A stretch of 32,862 nucleotides of DNA from Acidobacteriota bacterium (lineage in GTDB: Bacteria > Acidobacteriota > Vicinamibacteria > Vicinamibacterales > UBA823), in the NCBI GenBank assembly GCA_002730735.1, contig PCAU01000001.1, positions 51,942-84,803 on the forward strand, given 5' to 3'. Below, piece after piece: positions 30,971-32,862 of the stretch. How positions within the stretch are numbered: the stretch's first letter is position 1; each line of letters opens with the position of its first letter. A program made the position numbers and the translations under genes. A model generated the notes under the pieces. It worked only from the letters and a program-made list of their open reading frames with translations, ran no database searches and had not been told where the DNA came from.

Positions 30971-32862
30971 ATGAAGAAAACAATGAGAAGCACTCGGTCT
31001 GTGGCGGTCGTGACGACGGGGGTCCTCGTAATCGGCATCCTCTCGTTTTCCCATGCCGTCCCTGCCGCGCAGCAGGTCCAGCAGCTCCTTCACCAACGTC
31101 AGGAGCTAGACCAAACCCTGTGGCAGGCTGAGGAACAGGCCCAGCACTACGAGCAGCGGATTGTCCGACTCTGGGACGAACTGCTTCGCAGTAATAACAA
31201 ATACGAGATTCTGAAACGTTTTCCACTGGCCACTCTAGTAATCGGCGAGGTCGAGAAACACGACTCACTGGCGCATGGCATCACGCGTGCCCGGTTCGGA
31301 CCAGCCCACCGTGAACTGTCGTCAGCGGCCTGGAAAGCGCGCCTAGACGACTTCGCGAAGCGGGGTTACGTGATTGACCAGACCGAGTGGCACCATAGTC
31401 GCTTTGTGCCGGCCGAGGGTCCCCGACCTGCGCAGTCTGAAGTGTCCGCCACCATCCACGCCGCACGCGAAGAGCCGCCGCACCGCGTGATTCTCCAAGC
31501 GACGTTGGACATTACATGGTCCCCGCGTGTCGATGCACAGGACCTCCCGATTCCCGACCGGATCGTGGTGTCTCACCTCGATGTACTGGAACGGCAGGCT
31601 CAGGCAGCCTTCCGGAAGGTGTTTGAATTCGCGCGGACAGCGACCCGCTTTCCCTTGGAGCCACTTATCGTTTATGACCTCGACGGGGATGGCCTATCGG
31701 AAATCATCCTAGGCGGTGCCAACTCAGTTCTGTGGAACCAAGGGGCGGGCCAGTTCGAAGTGGCACCGTTCCTTGACGGGACAGACCATGTCTTCGCCGA
31801 TGCAGCCATCCTTGCGGACTTTACGAACGACGGCTACGTCGACTTCATCGGTGTCGACATCGCACGCTACCCTCTCTTATTCGAAGGAAACGCTGAAGGA
31901 CGATTCACAACCACCGGACACCGGATTGTGGATGCCACATTCGAACAGCCCAAGTCGTTTACGGCCGGTGATGTTGATGGCGATGGCGACCTGGACCTCT
32001 TTATCGCCAACTACAAGAACGCATACGAGGGTGGCCAGATGCCAACTCCGTATTACGACGCCAATGATGGGCATCCCGCTTACTTACTCCGGAACGATGG
32101 CGACGGTAACTTCACTGACATGACGGAGGCAGCTGGACTAACGGCCAAGCGGTTCCGCCGAACCTACAGCAGCTCACTGGTCGACCTCGATGACGATGCC
32201 GACCAAGACCTCCTCGTGGTCAGCGACTTCGCTGGCTTCGATATGTACTTGAACGATGGCCGTGGCCGGTTTACCGATGTCAGCGACCAGTTCGGGGAGC
32301 ATCGGCATCTCTTCGGTATGTCGCACACGTTTGGCGATTATGACCTCGATGGGGCGATGGATTTTTACGTCATCGGGATGAGCTCAACGACCGCGCGGCG
32401 CCTGGAAAGCCTCGGCATTGGGCCCTCGGATAAGCCCGAACATAACGCCCTACGTGCGGCAATGGGCTACGGAAATCGCATGTTTCTCCGCCGCGGCGAT
32501 GGCTACGAACTCGCGCCATTTAACGACCAAGTAGCCCGTAGCGGGTGGTCCTGGGGGACCTCAACCTTTGATTTCGATAACGACGGTGACCGAGACATCT
32601 TCGTCGCTAATGGTCATCTCAGTGGTAATAGCACCGCGGATTACTGCACAACCTTCTGGCGCCACGATATTTACACTGATGACTCGCAGGACAACGCCGC
32701 ACGAGAAAACATGTTTCAGTTCGTGATGTCGCCGTTACAGGAGACCGACATTTCGTGGAACGGCTATGAGCATAAAGTGCTCTGGATGAACGAGGGGGGT
32801 GGAACATTTACAAATGTCGCCTACCTCTTCGGTGTAGCGTTTGAGTACGACGGCCGTGCCGT
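30971..32862 (+). CDS. Exported FG-GAP/VCBS-repeat protein, cut by the window end
   Basis: A frame open from ATG 30971 to the right edge gives 630 residues so far. GGAG lies about nine bases before the ATG. A signal peptide covers about residues 1-33 (SVAVVTTGVLVIGILSFSHA), followed by a helical, Gln/Glu-rich segment (LLHQRQELDQTLWQAEEQAQ) likely to form a coiled coil. From about residue 236 at least six Asp-rich calcium-type motifs appear: DLDGDGLSE, DFTNDGYVD, DVDGDGDLD, DLDDDADQD, DYDLDGAMD and DFDNDGDRD. They mark the blades of an integrin-like beta-propeller, as in CRTAC1/ASPIC-UnbV proteins, which bind polymers or partners outside the cell. The C-terminus and any ASPIC domain lie beyond the window. 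Function beyond surface binding is unknown. Confidence 0.9.
   Translation, partial: MKKTMRSTRSVAVVTTGVLVIGILSFSHAVPAAQQVQQLLHQRQELDQTLWQAEEQAQHYEQRIVRLWDELLRSNNKYEILKRFPLATLVIGEVEKHDSLAHGITRARFGPAHRELSSAAWKARLDDFAKRGYVIDQTEWHHSRFVPAEGPRPAQSEVSATIHAAREEPPHRVILQATLDITWSPRVDAQDLPIPDRIVVSHLDVLERQAQAAFRKVFEFARTATRFPLEPLIVYDLDGDGLSEIILGGANSVLWNQGAGQFEVAPFLDGTDHVFADAAILADFTNDGYVDFIGVDIARYPLLFEGNAEGRFTTTGHRIVDATFEQPKSFTAGDVDGDGDLDLFIANYKNAYEGGQMPTPYYDANDGHPAYLLRNDGDGNFTDMTEAAGLTAKRFRRTYSSSLVDLDDDADQDLLVVSDFAGFDMYLNDGRGRFTDVSDQFGEHRHLFGMSHTFGDYDLDGAMDFYVIGMSSTTARRLESLGIGPSDKPEHNALRAAMGYGNRMFLRRGDGYELAPFNDQVARSGWSWGTSTFDFDNDGDRDIFVANGHLSGNSTADYCTTFWRHDIYTDDSQDNAARENMFQFVMSPLQETDISWNGYEHKVLWMNEGGGTFTNVAYLFGVAFEYDGRA

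Noticed and set aside
1-32862. Search for tRNA, rRNA, CRISPR arrays, transposases and phage genes
   Set aside because: No cloverleaf-like segment, repeat-spacer array, transposase or integrase-like protein was recognised; the genes are ordinary chromosomal accessory and housekeeping genes.

Overview
The window looks like one chromosomal stretch of a moderately GC-rich, Gram-negative heterotroph. It was probably assembled from environmental DNA. The gene set fits Acidobacteriota, perhaps the Vicinamibacteria side: a DUF5916 outer-membrane protein with a CBM9-like domain, an Oar-type TonB-dependent receptor with an N-terminal carboxypeptidase-regulatory domain, an FG-GAP/VCBS-repeat protein, a sulfatase-like enzyme fused to TPRs, a lipoprotein D-aminoacylase homologue and Tat-targeted aminotransferases. 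The taxonomy is inferred from family content only. No rRNA, tRNA, CRISPR array, phage or insertion sequence was seen.

Layout. 1-246: the 3' end of an MFS transporter. 259-4997 (minus): a tight five-gene operon, read as three RraA-fold proteins, then an ACMSD-like amidohydrolase, then a lipoprotein of the D-aminoacylase family. 5168-8657 (plus, divergent): a LigJ-like amidohydrolase, a DASS/SLC13 anion transporter and an exported polysaccharide-deacetylase-like enzyme. A perfect 9-bp inverted repeat lies between the two operons, inside a plausible promoter. 8764-11097: DUF5916 outer-membrane protein. 11190-11726 (minus): an unrecognised CxxC/CxxC protein. 11864-13780: htpG. 13904-14893: a WYL-type regulator. 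15012-17621: an exported M14 zinc peptidase. 17718-18677 (minus): homoserine kinase. 19123-23994: an apparent operon of two HisC-like aminotransferases with twin-arginine N-termini, an APC permease and an amidohydrolase. 24138-24512: a small exported cupin broken by an amber codon in its signal peptide. 24558-26699: sulfatase-like/TPR protein. 26700-27163: an AT-rich leader with a near-consensus sigma-54 promoter. 27164-30802: TonB-dependent receptor, closed by a strong terminator. 30971-end: FG-GAP/VCBS protein cut by the window edge.

How the genes may work together. The divergent 259-8657 block joins a homologue of 4-oxalomesaconate hydratase (LigJ, with its Glu metal ligand) to three RraA-fold proteins, the fold of the 4-carboxy-4-hydroxy-2-oxoadipate aldolase that acts next in the protocatechuate 4,5-cleavage and gallate pathways. 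A carboxylate transporter and further amidohydrolases accompany them. This reads as a carboxylic-acid catabolic island controlled from the central palindrome. The 19123-23994 operon looks like an amino-acid or amine scavenging unit in which at least one aminotransferase acts outside the cytoplasm. The rest is macromolecule scavenging (peptidase, sulfatase-like enzyme, TonB receptor) and housekeeping (htpG, thrB).
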